A stretch of 64,000 bases of DNA from Flavobacterium tegetincola DSM 22377. Its GTDB lineage: Bacteria; Bacteroidota; Bacteroidia; Flavobacteriales; Flavobacteriaceae. The stretch is taken from assembly GCF_000425485.1 (NCBI RefSeq), contig NZ_KE384388.1, forward strand, positions 1-64,000, written 5' to 3'. Both the position numbers and the translations under genes were made by a program. The notes under the pieces were generated by a model that was not told the DNA's origin, made no database searches, and saw only the letters and a program-made list of their open reading frames with translations. The stretch's first letter is position 1. Each line of letters opens with the position of its first letter. Shown one piece after another: positions 7,514-16,794 of the stretch.

Positions 7514-10204
7514 ATGATACAAGTTTTAATAATTAAAATACCTAAACAAATACTTATTTTAGGTATTTGTATTTTAGCATACTTTCCTGGCAATTCGCAA
7601 GTTACACTGTCAGGACATGTCCGAAATATCAATGATGAAGGAATATCTAACACGACTATAATCATTAAATCGCAGTTGTCTAATACAATTGTAGCATATG
7701 TTAGTGCCGATTTACAAGGAGGATATATAATTAAGAATTTAACTAGCGGTAATTATATTGTACAATTTTCGGCAAAATATTTTAAAACTTTAAATAAAGA
7801 TCTTATCTTGAATCCGCAATCAGGCGAAAACATTTTAAATGTAATATTAGAAGATGAAATCGAACAGCTGGATGAAGTGATTATCCAAACCGAACGTCCT
7901 ATTACTGTTAAAAAAGACACTATCATTTTTGACGTAAAATCCTTTCTCCAAGGCAATGAACAAGTAGTGGAGGATTTGCTCAAAAAAATCCCTGGACTCA
8001 ATGTGGAAGCCGATGGCACGATAAAAGTAGGCAATCAGGAAGTTGAGAAAATAATGATTGACGGCGATGATATGTTTGAAAAAGGCTATAAAATCCTGAC
8101 CAAAAACATGCCCGTCAACCCGCTAGAAAAAGTAGAATTATTGCAAAGATACTCCAACAATAAACACCTCAAAGGAATAGAAAACAGCGACAAGGTTGCC
8201 CTGAATCTGGTTTTGAAAGAAGATGCCAAGCGTGTTTGGTTTGGAAATGTAAGTGCAGGATATGGTCTAGCATCAGAAAACCGATATGAAGTTCGCGCCA
8301 ACTTAATGAACTTTGGCAAAAAAAACAAGTTTTATTTTCTGACCAATTTGAATAATGTTGGTATCGACGCCACAGGAGACGTCAATCAACTCATTAGACC
8401 TTTTCGGTTTGGCGAACCGGGAAGCATTGGTGATGATGAATCTGCAAATACATTATTAGGTCTTGGCAATTCGCAACCTAATTTAAAACAAAAAAGAGTC
8501 AATCTCAACAATGCTGAAATGCTTTCGTTAAACAGTATTTTTACGCTTTCAGATAAAGTAAAGCTCAAAGCGTTGGGATTTTTAAACACCGATGAAACTG
8601 ATTTTTTTAGAAATAGCTTTCAGTCGTTTTTTGTGGGAGACACCAATTTTGAAAACACCGAAGATTATGTAGGCAGAAAAGCACAAATTACAGGTTTCGG
8701 GAAATTAGATTTAATTTACGATATTTCAAAAACCAAAACGCTGGAATATGCCGGAAAGTTCAACCAGACCAATGAAAAAAACCGCAGCGATTTGCTGTTT
8801 AACGATGATTTATTAAACGAAAGACTAAATAGCAACAACCAACTCATTGACCAAAAAGTAGTTTTTACTAATAAATTTAAAGAAAATAAAGTAATCCTAT
8901 TTTCGGGGCGTTACATCAATGAGAAAACGCCTCAAACCTATAGCGTCAATCAGTTTATTTTGGAAGATTTGTTTGCCGAAGATGCAAATAACACAAAACA
9001 ATTTAGCCAAAATAAAATGCAGTTTGCAGGTGCAGAAGCCCATTTGATGGACAAAAAGAAAAATGGCGATTTACTAGAATTAAAATTCGGAAATCAATTG
9101 CGAATTGACAATCTTGATACCCGATTTGAATTGTTCAATAATGCCACTTCACTTGCTGTGCCAAATGGCTACCAAAACAATTTGACTTACACCACCAACG
9201 ATTTGTATTTTTCGGCAACCTATAATTTTAAAGTGAAAAATTTTACAATTCGCACCCAATCTGATTTTCATCAATTGTTCAATCAGTTGGAGAATTTGGG
9301 CAAAAAATCAAGCCAAACACCATTTTTTATCATCCCAAAAGTTGGTTTAGATTGGGAAATTAATACTAAAAATAAAATTCAAACATCCTATTCGTACAAC
9401 ACCACAAATGCGGATGTTTTGGATGTGTATTCGGGATTTGTGCAAACTGGTTTTCGTTCGTTTTCAAAAGGATTGGAAGAATTCAATCAGCTCACAAGTT
9501 CCAATGCTTTCTTAAATTATACCTACGGCAGCTGGGGCGATAAGTTTTTTGCCAATACGTTTTTGATATTCAACAAAAGCAATGATTTTTTTAGTAGCAA
9601 TTCTATCATAGCCCAAAATTTTTCGCAATCAGAAAAAATCATCATCGAAGACCGCGAGTTTCTATCGCTTTCCAGCAATATTGATAGGTATTTCAAACCC
9701 ATAAAATCCAATTTGAAAATAAGTTTGGGTGCTTCGAGAACAAATTTCAAGAATATTGTCAATAATTCTAACTTACGGGAAGTTCGAAATCTAGGCGTTA
9801 ACTATGGTTTTGAATTGCGTTCGGGGTTTCGAGGTATTTTTAATTACCACATTGGTTCAAAATGGAACTACAACCAAGTCAAAACCACGATTGAAAATTC
9901 GTTTACAGACAATGTTAGTTTTCTGGATTTATCAATGATGTTTAGTGACAAGTTCAATATTCAAATACAATCAGAACGCTATTACTTTGGTAATCTTTCG
10001 AATGATAGTAACAAATATTATTTCCTTGATTTAGAAGCACGATATGTCGTCAAAGAAAACAAATTGACCTTTTTACTTTCTGGAAATAATCTTTTCAACA
10101 CAGAAACGTTTAGAAATTTCAGTATTTCTGATATTGCCATAAGCCAAACCGAGTTTAGATTGCAACCGAAATATGTGTTGCTAAAAATGGAAGTTCGGTT
10201 TTAA
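7514..10204 (+). CDS. outer-membrane receptor with carboxypeptidase-like N-terminal domain
   Basis: The protein has 896 residues. A signal peptide ends near GNSQ. Residues about 30-110 form a carboxypeptidase-regulatory-like beta-sandwich (VTLSGHVRNINDEGISNTTI). Residues about 115-215 resemble a TonB-receptor plug (VVEDLLKKIPGLNVEADGTI and DGDDMFEKGY). The rest is a large beta-barrel ending in an aromatic strand (YVLLKMEVRF). Proteins of this kind are typically encoded beside GLPGLI genes, as here. The substrate is unknown. The N-terminal 100 codons are more AT-rich than the rest. It lies at the end of the block that separates dksA from lspA. Confidence 0.85.
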   Translation: MIQVLIIKIPKQILILGICILAYFPGNSQVTLSGHVRNINDEGISNTTIIIKSQLSNTIVAYVSADLQGGYIIKNLTSGNYIVQFSAKYFKTLNKDLILNPQSGENILNVILEDEIEQLDEVIIQTERPITVKKDTIIFDVKSFLQGNEQVVEDLLKKIPGLNVEADGTIKVGNQEVEKIMIDGDDMFEKGYKILTKNMPVNPLEKVELLQRYSNNKHLKGIENSDKVALNLVLKEDAKRVWFGNVSAGYGLASENRYEVRANLMNFGKKNKFYFLTNLNNVGIDATGDVNQLIRPFRFGEPGSIGDDESANTLLGLGNSQPNLKQKRVNLNNAEMLSLNSIFTLSDKVKLKALGFLNTDETDFFRNSFQSFFVGDTNFENTEDYVGRKAQITGFGKLDLIYDISKTKTLEYAGKFNQTNEKNRSDLLFNDDLLNERLNSNNQLIDQKVVFTNKFKENKVILFSGRYINEKTPQTYSVNQFILEDLFAEDANNTKQFSQNKMQFAGAEAHLMDKKKNGDLLELKFGNQLRIDNLDTRFELFNNATSLAVPNGYQNNLTYTTNDLYFSATYNFKVKNFTIRTQSDFHQLFNQLENLGKKSSQTPFFIIPKVGLDWEINTKNKIQTSYSYNTTNADVLDVYSGFVQTGFRSFSKGLEEFNQLTSSNAFLNYTYGSWGDKFFANTFLIFNKSNDFFSSNSIIAQNFSQSEKIIIEDREFLSLSSNIDRYFKPIKSNLKISLGASRTNFKNIVNNSNLREVRNLGVNYGFELRSGFRGIFNYHIGSKWNYNQVKTTIENSFTDNVSFLDLSMMFSDKFNIQIQSERYYFGNLSNDSNKYYFLDLEARYVVKENKLTFLLSGNNLFNTETFRNFSISDIAISQTEFRLQPKYVLLKMEVRF

Positions 10205-10241
10205 GGGGTTGTGAAGAAGTGTAAAGTTCTCATTAATTATT

Positions 10242-10265
10242 CACGCTCAGAAAGGGGCGTTTTTT
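10242..10265 (+). terminator. weak terminator after the receptor gene
   Basis: CGCTC and GGGCG can pair (one G-U) around AGAAAG and are followed by six T. It is weaker than the other terminators in the window. Confidence 0.5.
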
Positions 10266-10279
10266 ATGAATAAAATTGC

Positions 10280-10287
10280 TATTTTTG
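10280..10287 (+). promoter_or_regulatory. -7 box of the lspA promoter
   Basis: TATTTTTG matches the Bacteroidetes consensus TAnnTTTG and lies 18 bases before the chosen lspA ATG. It implies that lspA is transcribed on its own here rather than from the ileS promoter. Confidence 0.6.
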
Positions 10288-10305
10288 CAATTCAAATTTT
10301 CAAAA

Positions 10306-10917
10306 ATGTCATTAAAGAAAGCCTATTTGTTGGTTATACTATTATTAGTAATCGACCAAGTTTCTAAATTATACATCAAAACGCATTTCGTTATCGGAGA
10401 GCGGATTTTGGTGATGGGACAAAATTGGTTTCAGATCTACTTTATTGAAAACGAAGGTATGGCCTGGGGTGTTGAGATTCCTGGAGCCTATGGAAAGTTG
10501 TTTTTGACTTTATTTCGTATTTTAGCCGTGGGTGGAATTGCCTATTGGATGCACGATTCGGTTAAAAAACACGGTTCAAGTTACCTTATTGTAGCAATAG
10601 CGTTAATCTTAACGGGTGCTTTTGGAAATATTATTGATTCGGTTTTCTATGGAGTATTATTTGACGAAAGTCACACACAAGTAGCTACACTTTTTTCTGA
10701 TCAACCTTACGGCACACTTTTTCATGGAAAAGTAGTAGACATGTTTTACTTTCCCATCATTGAAGATTATGTTTTGCCAAGCTGGCTCCCAATTTGGGGC
10801 GGTAGAGAATTTACCTTCTTCAATGCGATTTTTAATATTGCTGACATGGCAATTTCTACTGGAGTGGGTATTTTAATTGTATTCAATAAGAAAGCATTTG
10901 CTCACGAAAATAACTAA
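10306..10917 (+). CDS. lspA: lipoprotein signal peptidase (signal peptidase II)
   Basis: LspA cuts the signal peptide from prolipoproteins after lipid has been attached to the conserved cysteine, working in the inner membrane. The 203-residue protein has four hydrophobic spans and the two family motifs that carry the catalytic aspartates: GNIIDS and FNIADMAIS. The start at 10306 (MSLKKAYLLVILLL) is preferred over the in-frame ATG at 10276, which lies within the -7 box region. Compared with the E. coli enzyme it has an insertion between the motifs (residues about 125-165), common in Bacteroidetes. The window encodes many lipoproteins that need it. Its end overlaps the convergent cyclo-ligase gene by four bases. 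Confidence 0.95.
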   Translation: MSLKKAYLLVILLLVIDQVSKLYIKTHFVIGERILVMGQNWFQIYFIENEGMAWGVEIPGAYGKLFLTLFRILAVGGIAYWMHDSVKKHGSSYLIVAIALILTGAFGNIIDSVFYGVLFDESHTQVATLFSDQPYGTLFHGKVVDMFYFPIIEDYVLPSWLPIWGGREFTFFNAIFNIADMAISTGVGILIVFNKKAFAHENN

Positions 10918-11477
10918 AAATTGTAGGTTTTTAGAGGTGTTACACAATAATTCAAGGCAAAATCATTTTCATTTACATCTGAAATTTGTTTTTCTGCTTC
11001 AAAAAAGGAAAGGCCTATCGTAATGACGTCAGATTTGCATTGCGATAAAAATCGGTCGTAAAAACCTTTTCCATAACCCACACGATGTCCTTTTTGGTCA
11101 AAAGCCAATAACGGGACAAAGACCACATCAATTTTTGAATCTGGAACCTCAATTCCGTCAACAGGTTCGGGAATATTGTATTCGTTTTTTTTGATTTTAG
11201 TACCGTCGGTAAGCAAGTAATGTGTCATTTTTCGGGTTTCAAAATCACTTTTGGAAATCAAAATTTCTTTGTCTTTTCCAGCTAAAATGTGCAAAACATA
11301 TTCAGTATTTATTTCAAAATGTTCTTCAATTGAAAGGAAAACATGAAAATACTGCTTCTCCCAAATGGGCAGTTTTAATAGCGCATTTGCAATAGCCATG
11401 CTCTTTTCGTCGCGTGCTGCAATCGGCAATTCTTTGCGTAAATTTTTATACTTGATCCGCGCTTCCTTCTTCGTCAT
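10914..11477 (-). CDS. 5-formyltetrahydrofolate cyclo-ligase
   Basis: This enzyme uses ATP to turn 5-formyl-THF into 5,10-methenyl-THF, returning the folate to one-carbon metabolism. The 187-residue protein has the usual N-terminal Lys/Arg-rich start (MTKKEARIKYKNLRKEL) and the family's hallmark GHRVGYGKGFYDRFL near the C-terminal third, which binds ATP/phosphate. Length is normal for the family. Its start lies inside the upstream AstE/AspA-like gene, overlapping it by 32 bases, so translation of the two is probably coupled. It is convergent with lspA. Confidence 0.93.
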   Translation of the reverse strand: MTKKEARIKYKNLRKELPIAARDEKSMAIANALLKLPIWEKQYFHVFLSIEEHFEINTEYVLHILAGKDKEILISKSDFETRKMTHYLLTDGTKIKKNEYNIPEPVDGIEVPDSKIDVVFVPLLAFDQKGHRVGYGKGFYDRFLSQCKSDVITIGLSFFEAEKQISDVNENDFALNYCVTPLKTYNF

Positions 11478-12444
11478 GGTGGATTAATTCGTTTGAAATA
11501 TGATAAATGGCATCGCCTTGATATACAATTGGCGCGTGGTTGGCATTGATAATGTAGCCGTCGTTGGGTGCTTTTACTTTCTGCTCAAATTTGCCAAATG
11601 GATCTGTAATACTTCCTAGTACAAAACCCTTTTTTACATAACACCCTATTTTATTATAGTCGTGAAAAAGTCCCGAGCGGCTGGCGCGAACCCAGGATGA
11701 TTTTGAAATATAAATCGAAGGTTCAACATGAGGTGGTAATTTTTGTTTTGGCGAAAGCATGTTTAAATAGGTAAGTAACTTCTTCACGCCATTTACGCCT
11801 TCTTCCGCGATTGTATCATTGATGTCTAATGATTTTCCGCCTTCAAATAGCAACATTTTTACATTTCTTTTTTCGCAAGCATTTCTAAAAGTACCTGCAA
11901 TATTTTTAGAATACAAAGTAAAAGGTGCGCCAAAGATATCTGCAAGTTTCTTTAATTCTTCATTATTTGGGGCAATTCGAATTTGTGCAGCATTAAACCG
12001 ACTTGCACCTCCGGCATGAAAATCAACTGCGTAATCGATGTGCGGAACGATGTCTTTTATCAAATGAAAAGCAAATCTTGACGCCAAAGAACCTTTCTTA
12101 CTTCCGGGAAACATGCGGTTTAAATCTCGGCCGTCAGGAAATTCACGCGATTTATTGACAAACCCAAACATGTTAATTACTGGAATACAGATAATGGTAC
12201 CGCGAGTGGGTCTGTTGATTTTCTGGACAATGATACTTCTTACGATTTCAACGCCATTAATTTCATCGCCATGAATTCCTGCCGAAAGTAAAACCGTAGG
12301 ACCGTCAATTTTAGAACGTTCAATGATTACGGGAATTCGCAACTTGGTAGCGGTATGAAGTTTGGCAATTTCCATATAAATGGTTTTTCGTTCACCCGGC
12401 AAAATGGTTTCGTTGAGAATGATAAGTGGAGTCTGATTTTTCAT
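11446..12444 (-). CDS. succinylglutamate desuccinylase/aspartoacylase family zinc hydrolase
   Basis: The 332-residue protein belongs to the M14-like AstE/AspA family of zinc carboxypeptidase-fold amidohydrolases. It shows the first zinc motif in SAGIHGDEINGVEI and a second His in VDFHAGGASRF, with NRMFPG between them. The C-terminal part (about 240-332) looks like the biotinyl/lipoyl-like beta domain often found in this group (VKAPNDGYIINANHAPIVYQGD). The substrate cannot be read from the sequence; in Bacteroidetes such genes are often near rimK, but none is seen here. It is the first gene of a two-gene reverse operon with the cyclo-ligase. Confidence 0.88.
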   Translation of the reverse strand: MKNQTPLIILNETILPGERKTIYMEIAKLHTATKLRIPVIIERSKIDGPTVLLSAGIHGDEINGVEIVRSIIVQKINRPTRGTIICIPVINMFGFVNKSREFPDGRDLNRMFPGSKKGSLASRFAFHLIKDIVPHIDYAVDFHAGGASRFNAAQIRIAPNNEELKKLADIFGAPFTLYSKNIAGTFRNACEKRNVKMLLFEGGKSLDINDTIAEEGVNGVKKLLTYLNMLSPKQKLPPHVEPSIYISKSSWVRASRSGLFHDYNKIGCYVKKGFVLGSITDPFGKFEQKVKAPNDGYIINANHAPIVYQGDAIYHISNELIHHDEEGSADQV

Positions 12445-12520
12445 AACTGGTTAAAGGGATAAAAGTAGTTAAAATCTCGTTGAAATCCCTTTGAAAAACG
12501 CGCTTCCTTCCAATTTTTAC

Positions 12521-12528
12521 TAACTTTG
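12521..12528 (+). promoter_or_regulatory. -7 box of uvrC, very close to the start codon
   Basis: TAACTTTG matches TAnnTTTG and ends four bases before the uvrC ATG at 12533. If used, the transcript would be leaderless or nearly so. Confidence 0.6.
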
Positions 12529-12532
12529 CCTT

Positions 12533-14332
12533 ATGGCATCAACCGCTTTAACTTTACAAATTCAATCGCTTCCCGACAATCCGGGTGTTTATCAATATTA
12601 TGATAAGGACGGGCGAATTTTATACGTCGGAAAGGCAAAAAATCTCCGCAAACGGGTTTCTTCTTATTTCAATAAAATCCACGATACCGCGCGAACTAAT
12701 GTTCTGGTCAAGAAAATTGTAACCATCAAGCACATTGTAGTTCCTACGGAAACCGACGCTTTGTTGCTGGAAAATAATTTGATTAAAAAGTACCAACCGC
12801 GTTACAACGTCTTGTTGCGAGACGATAAAAGTTATCCTTGGATTTGTATTAAAAAAGAACCTTTTTCTAGAATATTTTCTACGCGAAGAATGGTAAAGGA
12901 CGGCTCCGATTATTTTGGACCGTATACGAGTTTTAAAACCGTTTACACCATAATGGGTTTAATTAAAGAGTTGTATCCATTGCGAACGTGTAATTATGAC
13001 TTGAACGAGAAAAATATTGAAAACAATAAGTTCAAAGTCTGCCTTGAATACCACATTGGCAACTGCAAAGGACCTTGTGAAGGCCATGAAACTCTAGAAG
13101 ATTACCAAGAACAAGTAGAGGCGATTCGGGAAATATTGAAAGGAAATTTCAAAGAAAGCTTAAAGGATTTCAAGAAAAAAATGATCCATTTGGCATCCGA
13201 AATGCACTTTGAGGAAGCTCAAAAATTGAAGGAAAAGATAGAAATTCTAGAAAACTATCAATCGCGTTCGATGGTGGCAAATCCTAAAATCAATAATATC
13301 GACGTGTTCTCGATTATTTCAGATGAAGGAGCGGCTTACGTGAATTTTCTGCAAATTGCACACGGATCGATCATACGTTCGCATACTTTGGAATTGAAAA
13401 AGAAATTGGATGAAAGTGATGAGGAATTATTGGAATTAGCCATTGTAGAATTACGCGAACGTTTTAAACTTTTATCAAGAGAAATTATTGTTCCTTTTCC
13501 CGTGGAAGTAGGCGAAGATGTAAAAGTGACTGTTCCGCAATTGGGCGATAAAAAGCAAATTTTAGAACTGTCGATTCGAAATGCTAAATTTTATCGAATG
13601 GATCAGTTGAAGCAATTGCAAATTGTAGATCCGGATAGACATACCAACCGAATTATGGCGCAAATGAAAAAAGATTTGCGACTTCATGAGGAACCGCGAC
13701 ACATAGAATGTTTTGACAATTCCAACATTCAAGGAACCAATCCCGTGGCGGCTTGTGTGGTTTTTAAAGATGGAAAACCAAGTAAGAAAGACTATCGTCA
13801 TTTCAATATAAAGACCGTAGAAGGTCCAGATGATTTTGCTTCGATGGAAGAAGTAGTTTACCGGAGATACAAACGACTTTTAGATGAAAACGAACCTTTG
13901 CCACAGCTGATCATCATTGACGGAGGAAAAGGACAACTTTCATCCGCTTTAAAAAGTTTGGATGCGTTGGAATTACGTGGAAAAATAGCCATTATCGGTA
14001 TTGCAAAACGACTCGAAGAACTGTTTTATCCAGGTGATTCAGTGCCTTTGTATTTGGATAAAAAATCAGAAACTTTGAAAGTGATTCAGATGTTGCGAAA
14101 CGAAGCACACCGTTTTGGAATTACGCACCATAGGGACAGAAGAAGTAAAAGCGCTCTAAATTCTTCGATGGAAGCGATTCCAGGAATTGGCGAAAAAACG
14201 ATGCAAACCTTGATTTTACATTTCAAATCAGTGAAGCGATTAAAGTTGGCTACCGAAAAAGAAATTTCCGAAGTCATCGGAGTTTCAAAAGCCAAAAAAA
14301 TTCACGACTTTTACAATACTTCTACAACATAA
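12533..14332 (+). CDS. uvrC: excinuclease ABC subunit C
   Basis: UvrC makes both cuts around a DNA lesion after UvrA and UvrB have found it. The 599-residue protein carries the GIY-YIG nuclease (about 14-95; GVYQYY ... ILYVGKAKNLRKRVSSYF), a four-Cys-like region (CNYDLN ... CLEYHIGNCKGPCEG), a UVR coiled coil (about 205-240), the RNase H-like C-terminal nuclease (ECFDNSNIQG and IIDGGKGQL) and a helix-hairpin-helix end (IPGIGEKTMQTLI). Length matches the family (about 600). It is a single gene, divergent from the AstE/AspA-like gene. Confidence 0.97.
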   Translation: MASTALTLQIQSLPDNPGVYQYYDKDGRILYVGKAKNLRKRVSSYFNKIHDTARTNVLVKKIVTIKHIVVPTETDALLLENNLIKKYQPRYNVLLRDDKSYPWICIKKEPFSRIFSTRRMVKDGSDYFGPYTSFKTVYTIMGLIKELYPLRTCNYDLNEKNIENNKFKVCLEYHIGNCKGPCEGHETLEDYQEQVEAIREILKGNFKESLKDFKKKMIHLASEMHFEEAQKLKEKIEILENYQSRSMVANPKINNIDVFSIISDEGAAYVNFLQIAHGSIIRSHTLELKKKLDESDEELLELAIVELRERFKLLSREIIVPFPVEVGEDVKVTVPQLGDKKQILELSIRNAKFYRMDQLKQLQIVDPDRHTNRIMAQMKKDLRLHEEPRHIECFDNSNIQGTNPVAACVVFKDGKPSKKDYRHFNIKTVEGPDDFASMEEVVYRRYKRLLDENEPLPQLIIIDGGKGQLSSALKSLDALELRGKIAIIGIAKRLEELFYPGDSVPLYLDKKSETLKVIQMLRNEAHRFGITHHRDRRSKSALNSSMEAIPGIGEKTMQTLILHFKSVKRLKLATEKEISEVIGVSKAKKIHDFYNTSTT

Positions 14333-14417
14333 TGGTTTTCTGAGTAATCATTTACACATTAGAAGTAAATGGACTTCATTTATAAATTTTCGCCAATAAA
14401 GAAATAGTGACCTACTT

Positions 14418-16622
14418 ATGAAAAATAATTTTCTTCTACTACTGCTTTTGCTAGTCGGTTTCCAATCATCATTTTCGCAGGAAAAAGAAAGGCTAAAAGT
14501 AGGCTTAGTTTTAAGTGGAGGTGGAGCAAAAGGCTTGGCTCATATTGGTGTTTTAAAGGCTATTGAAGAAGCAGGAGTTCAAATTGATTACATTGGCGGA
14601 ACGAGTATGGGAGCCATTGTTGGCGGATTGTATGCTTCGGGATATAATGCTGCTCAAATTGATTCAATCTTTAGAGTTTCTGACTTTGATCGGCTGTTGA
14701 AAGATTACATTCCACGTTCTTCCAAGAATTTCTATGAAAAGGAAAATGACGAGAAATATGCATTGACTTTGCCGTTTGACAATTGGAAAGTTGGTGTTCC
14801 ATATTCGTATTCCAAAGGTTTAAATATTTATGGTTTATTAAGTAAATTGCTTCATAATGCCCGACACGTGCGGAATTTCAATCATCTTCCTACTCCTTTT
14901 TTTTGTATTGCTACTGACATTGAAACGGGTAAACAAGAACTTTTAAACCAAGGTTATCTTTCGCAAGCAATTATGGCAAGTGCCACTTTTCCTTCTTTAT
15001 TCTCACCCGTTTTAATTGATGGGAAACTTTTAATTGATGGAGGTGTGGTAAATAATTATCCGTTGGATGAGGTTAAAGAATTAGGTGCAGATGTCATTAT
15101 TGGCGTGGATGTTCAGAGCGGACTCAAGTCGCGGGAGGAGTTAAAAGATGCGACCCGGATTTTAGTGCAGATTTCCAATCTTCAAATGATGGACCGAATG
15201 GAGGTTAAAAAAGCCCGGACGGACATTTATATCAAACCCGATATTTCAGAATACAATGTTATTTCTTTTAATGATGGTGCCGAGATTATCAAAAAAGGTG
15301 AAGAAGCCAGCTTTGTAGTTTATGAGAAAATAAAAGCTTTGGGAACCAATTATAAGAAACCGAAACTAGAATTGTGTGACGGAAGAATTGACACAATTAC
15401 GATTGATGATATACAAATTAATAAGTTGAATAATTACACGCGTGCTTATATCATTGGTAAATTGGGATTTAAAACAGGACAAACAATTACGTATGACAGG
15501 TTAAAAGTAGGCATTGACAACTTAAATGCTACGCGAAACTTTAGTGCTTTAGGATACAGTTTTGAACCTGCAGAGTCGGGCGATCTTCTTAAATTGAATC
15601 TCGTAGAAAATGAAATAACGTCATTTTTACGTTTTGGTTTGCATTACGATGACTTGTATAAGAGTGGCGTTTTGCTCAATCTCACTAAGAAAAAATTAAT
15701 TTTCAAAAATGACGTAGCGTCTTTAGATGTAATTTTGGGAGATAATATCAGGTACAACTTAGATTATTATGTTGATAATGGTTTTTATTGGAGTTTTGGT
15801 TTTAAATCCAGGTACAACAGCTTTAATCGAAATATTAAGGCAAATGTCCAAACAAGTCCTGTATTTGGTATTGATGGCTTAAATTCTATCAATTTAGACT
15901 TTGCTGATTTTTCCAACCAAGCGTATGTGCAAACCATTTTTAAGCAAAAATTTATTGTTGGCGCTGGAATAGAATTAAAAAATATCAAAATTACATCAGA
16001 GACCATAGATAACGATACTTCGTTTTTTAAAAGCAATAACTTTGGAAGTGTATTTGGGCATTTAAAATATGATTCGTTGGATAATTTATATTTTCCGCAT
16101 GAGGGATGGTATTTTTCGGGAAATGTTCAAGCGTTTTTATATGCTTCGAGAAAGGAAGATTTTACTGAATTTACTTATTTTAAAGGCGAATTAAGCCATG
16201 CATTTCCTGTCTCTAAAAATGTTACAATTATTGGAAAAGTTGATGGTGGATTTTCTATAGGTGAAGGAACAAATCCTTATTTCGACTTCATTCTAGGAGG
16301 TTACGGTTTCAATCGAATTAATAATTTCGATCACTTTTACGGCTATGATTATTTAAGTCTGTTCGGCAACAGCTATGTCAAATCTACGGTAACTGTTGAT
16401 TATCGCTTCTACAAAAAGCACCATTTGAATTTTGCAGCAAATTATGCCAATGTAGGCAATAAGTTATTTGATTCTGATGCGTGGCTTGAACGACCTAATT
16501 TCTCTGGTTATGCCGTTGGTTATGGTTTGGAAACCATTTTAGGACCAATTCAATTTAAACATTCATGGTCTCCCGAAACGAAAGACCATTACAGTTGGTT
16601 TAGTATTGGTTATTGGTTTTAA
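14418..16622 (+). CDS. patatin-like phospholipase fused to an Omp85-type barrel
   Basis: The 734-residue protein has a signal peptide (ending SFSQ) and a patatin domain: oxyanion loop LSGGGAKGLAH (residues 32-42), nucleophile Ser63 in GTSMG, and catalytic Asp207 in DGG. Then follow a POTRA-like stretch (about 330-400; IDDIQINKLNNYTRAY) and a 16-strand-type surface-antigen barrel to the C-terminal aromatic residue (FSIGYWF). This order is that of type Vd, PlpD-like, self-transporting lipases. It likely acts at the outer membrane on phospholipids. It overlaps the end of the convergent small transporter subunit gene by four bases. Confidence 0.93.
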   Translation: MKNNFLLLLLLLVGFQSSFSQEKERLKVGLVLSGGGAKGLAHIGVLKAIEEAGVQIDYIGGTSMGAIVGGLYASGYNAAQIDSIFRVSDFDRLLKDYIPRSSKNFYEKENDEKYALTLPFDNWKVGVPYSYSKGLNIYGLLSKLLHNARHVRNFNHLPTPFFCIATDIETGKQELLNQGYLSQAIMASATFPSLFSPVLIDGKLLIDGGVVNNYPLDEVKELGADVIIGVDVQSGLKSREELKDATRILVQISNLQMMDRMEVKKARTDIYIKPDISEYNVISFNDGAEIIKKGEEASFVVYEKIKALGTNYKKPKLELCDGRIDTITIDDIQINKLNNYTRAYIIGKLGFKTGQTITYDRLKVGIDNLNATRNFSALGYSFEPAESGDLLKLNLVENEITSFLRFGLHYDDLYKSGVLLNLTKKKLIFKNDVASLDVILGDNIRYNLDYYVDNGFYWSFGFKSRYNSFNRNIKANVQTSPVFGIDGLNSINLDFADFSNQAYVQTIFKQKFIVGAGIELKNIKITSETIDNDTSFFKSNNFGSVFGHLKYDSLDNLYFPHEGWYFSGNVQAFLYASRKEDFTEFTYFKGELSHAFPVSKNVTIIGKVDGGFSIGEGTNPYFDFILGGYGFNRINNFDHFYGYDYLSLFGNSYVKSTVTVDYRFYKKHHLNFAANYANVGNKLFDSDAWLERPNFSGYAVGYGLETILGPIQFKHSWSPETKDHYSWFSIGYWF

Positions 16623-16777
16623 TTTTTTGCTTGACGCTCTTCCTCTTCATCATTCTCTGTATATGAATCGGGCTCTGCTTTGGGCTTCGTGGTTAAAACT
16701 CTGTAAAAGAAGTATCCGGTTAAAGCCGTTACAAGTCCTTGAGTAGTTAACATCATGATTAATGCTTCTGTATTCAT
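16619..16777 (-). CDS. NSS transporter small subunit, MetS-like
   Basis: This 52-residue protein starts MNTEALIMMLTTQGLVTALTG, has one membrane span and an acidic, polar C-terminal tail (TENDEEEERQAKN). It lies 17 bases downstream of the NSS transporter gene on the same strand. This matches the small-subunit family that accompanies methionine/alanine NSS importers (MetP-MetS). The placement makes the call stronger than the short sequence alone would. It would help assembly or activity of the large subunit in the inner membrane. Confidence 0.75.
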   Translation of the reverse strand: MNTEALIMMLTTQGLVTALTGYFFYRVLTTKPKAEPDSYTENDEEEERQAKN

Positions 16778-16794
16778 TTTGTTTTTTTATTAAA

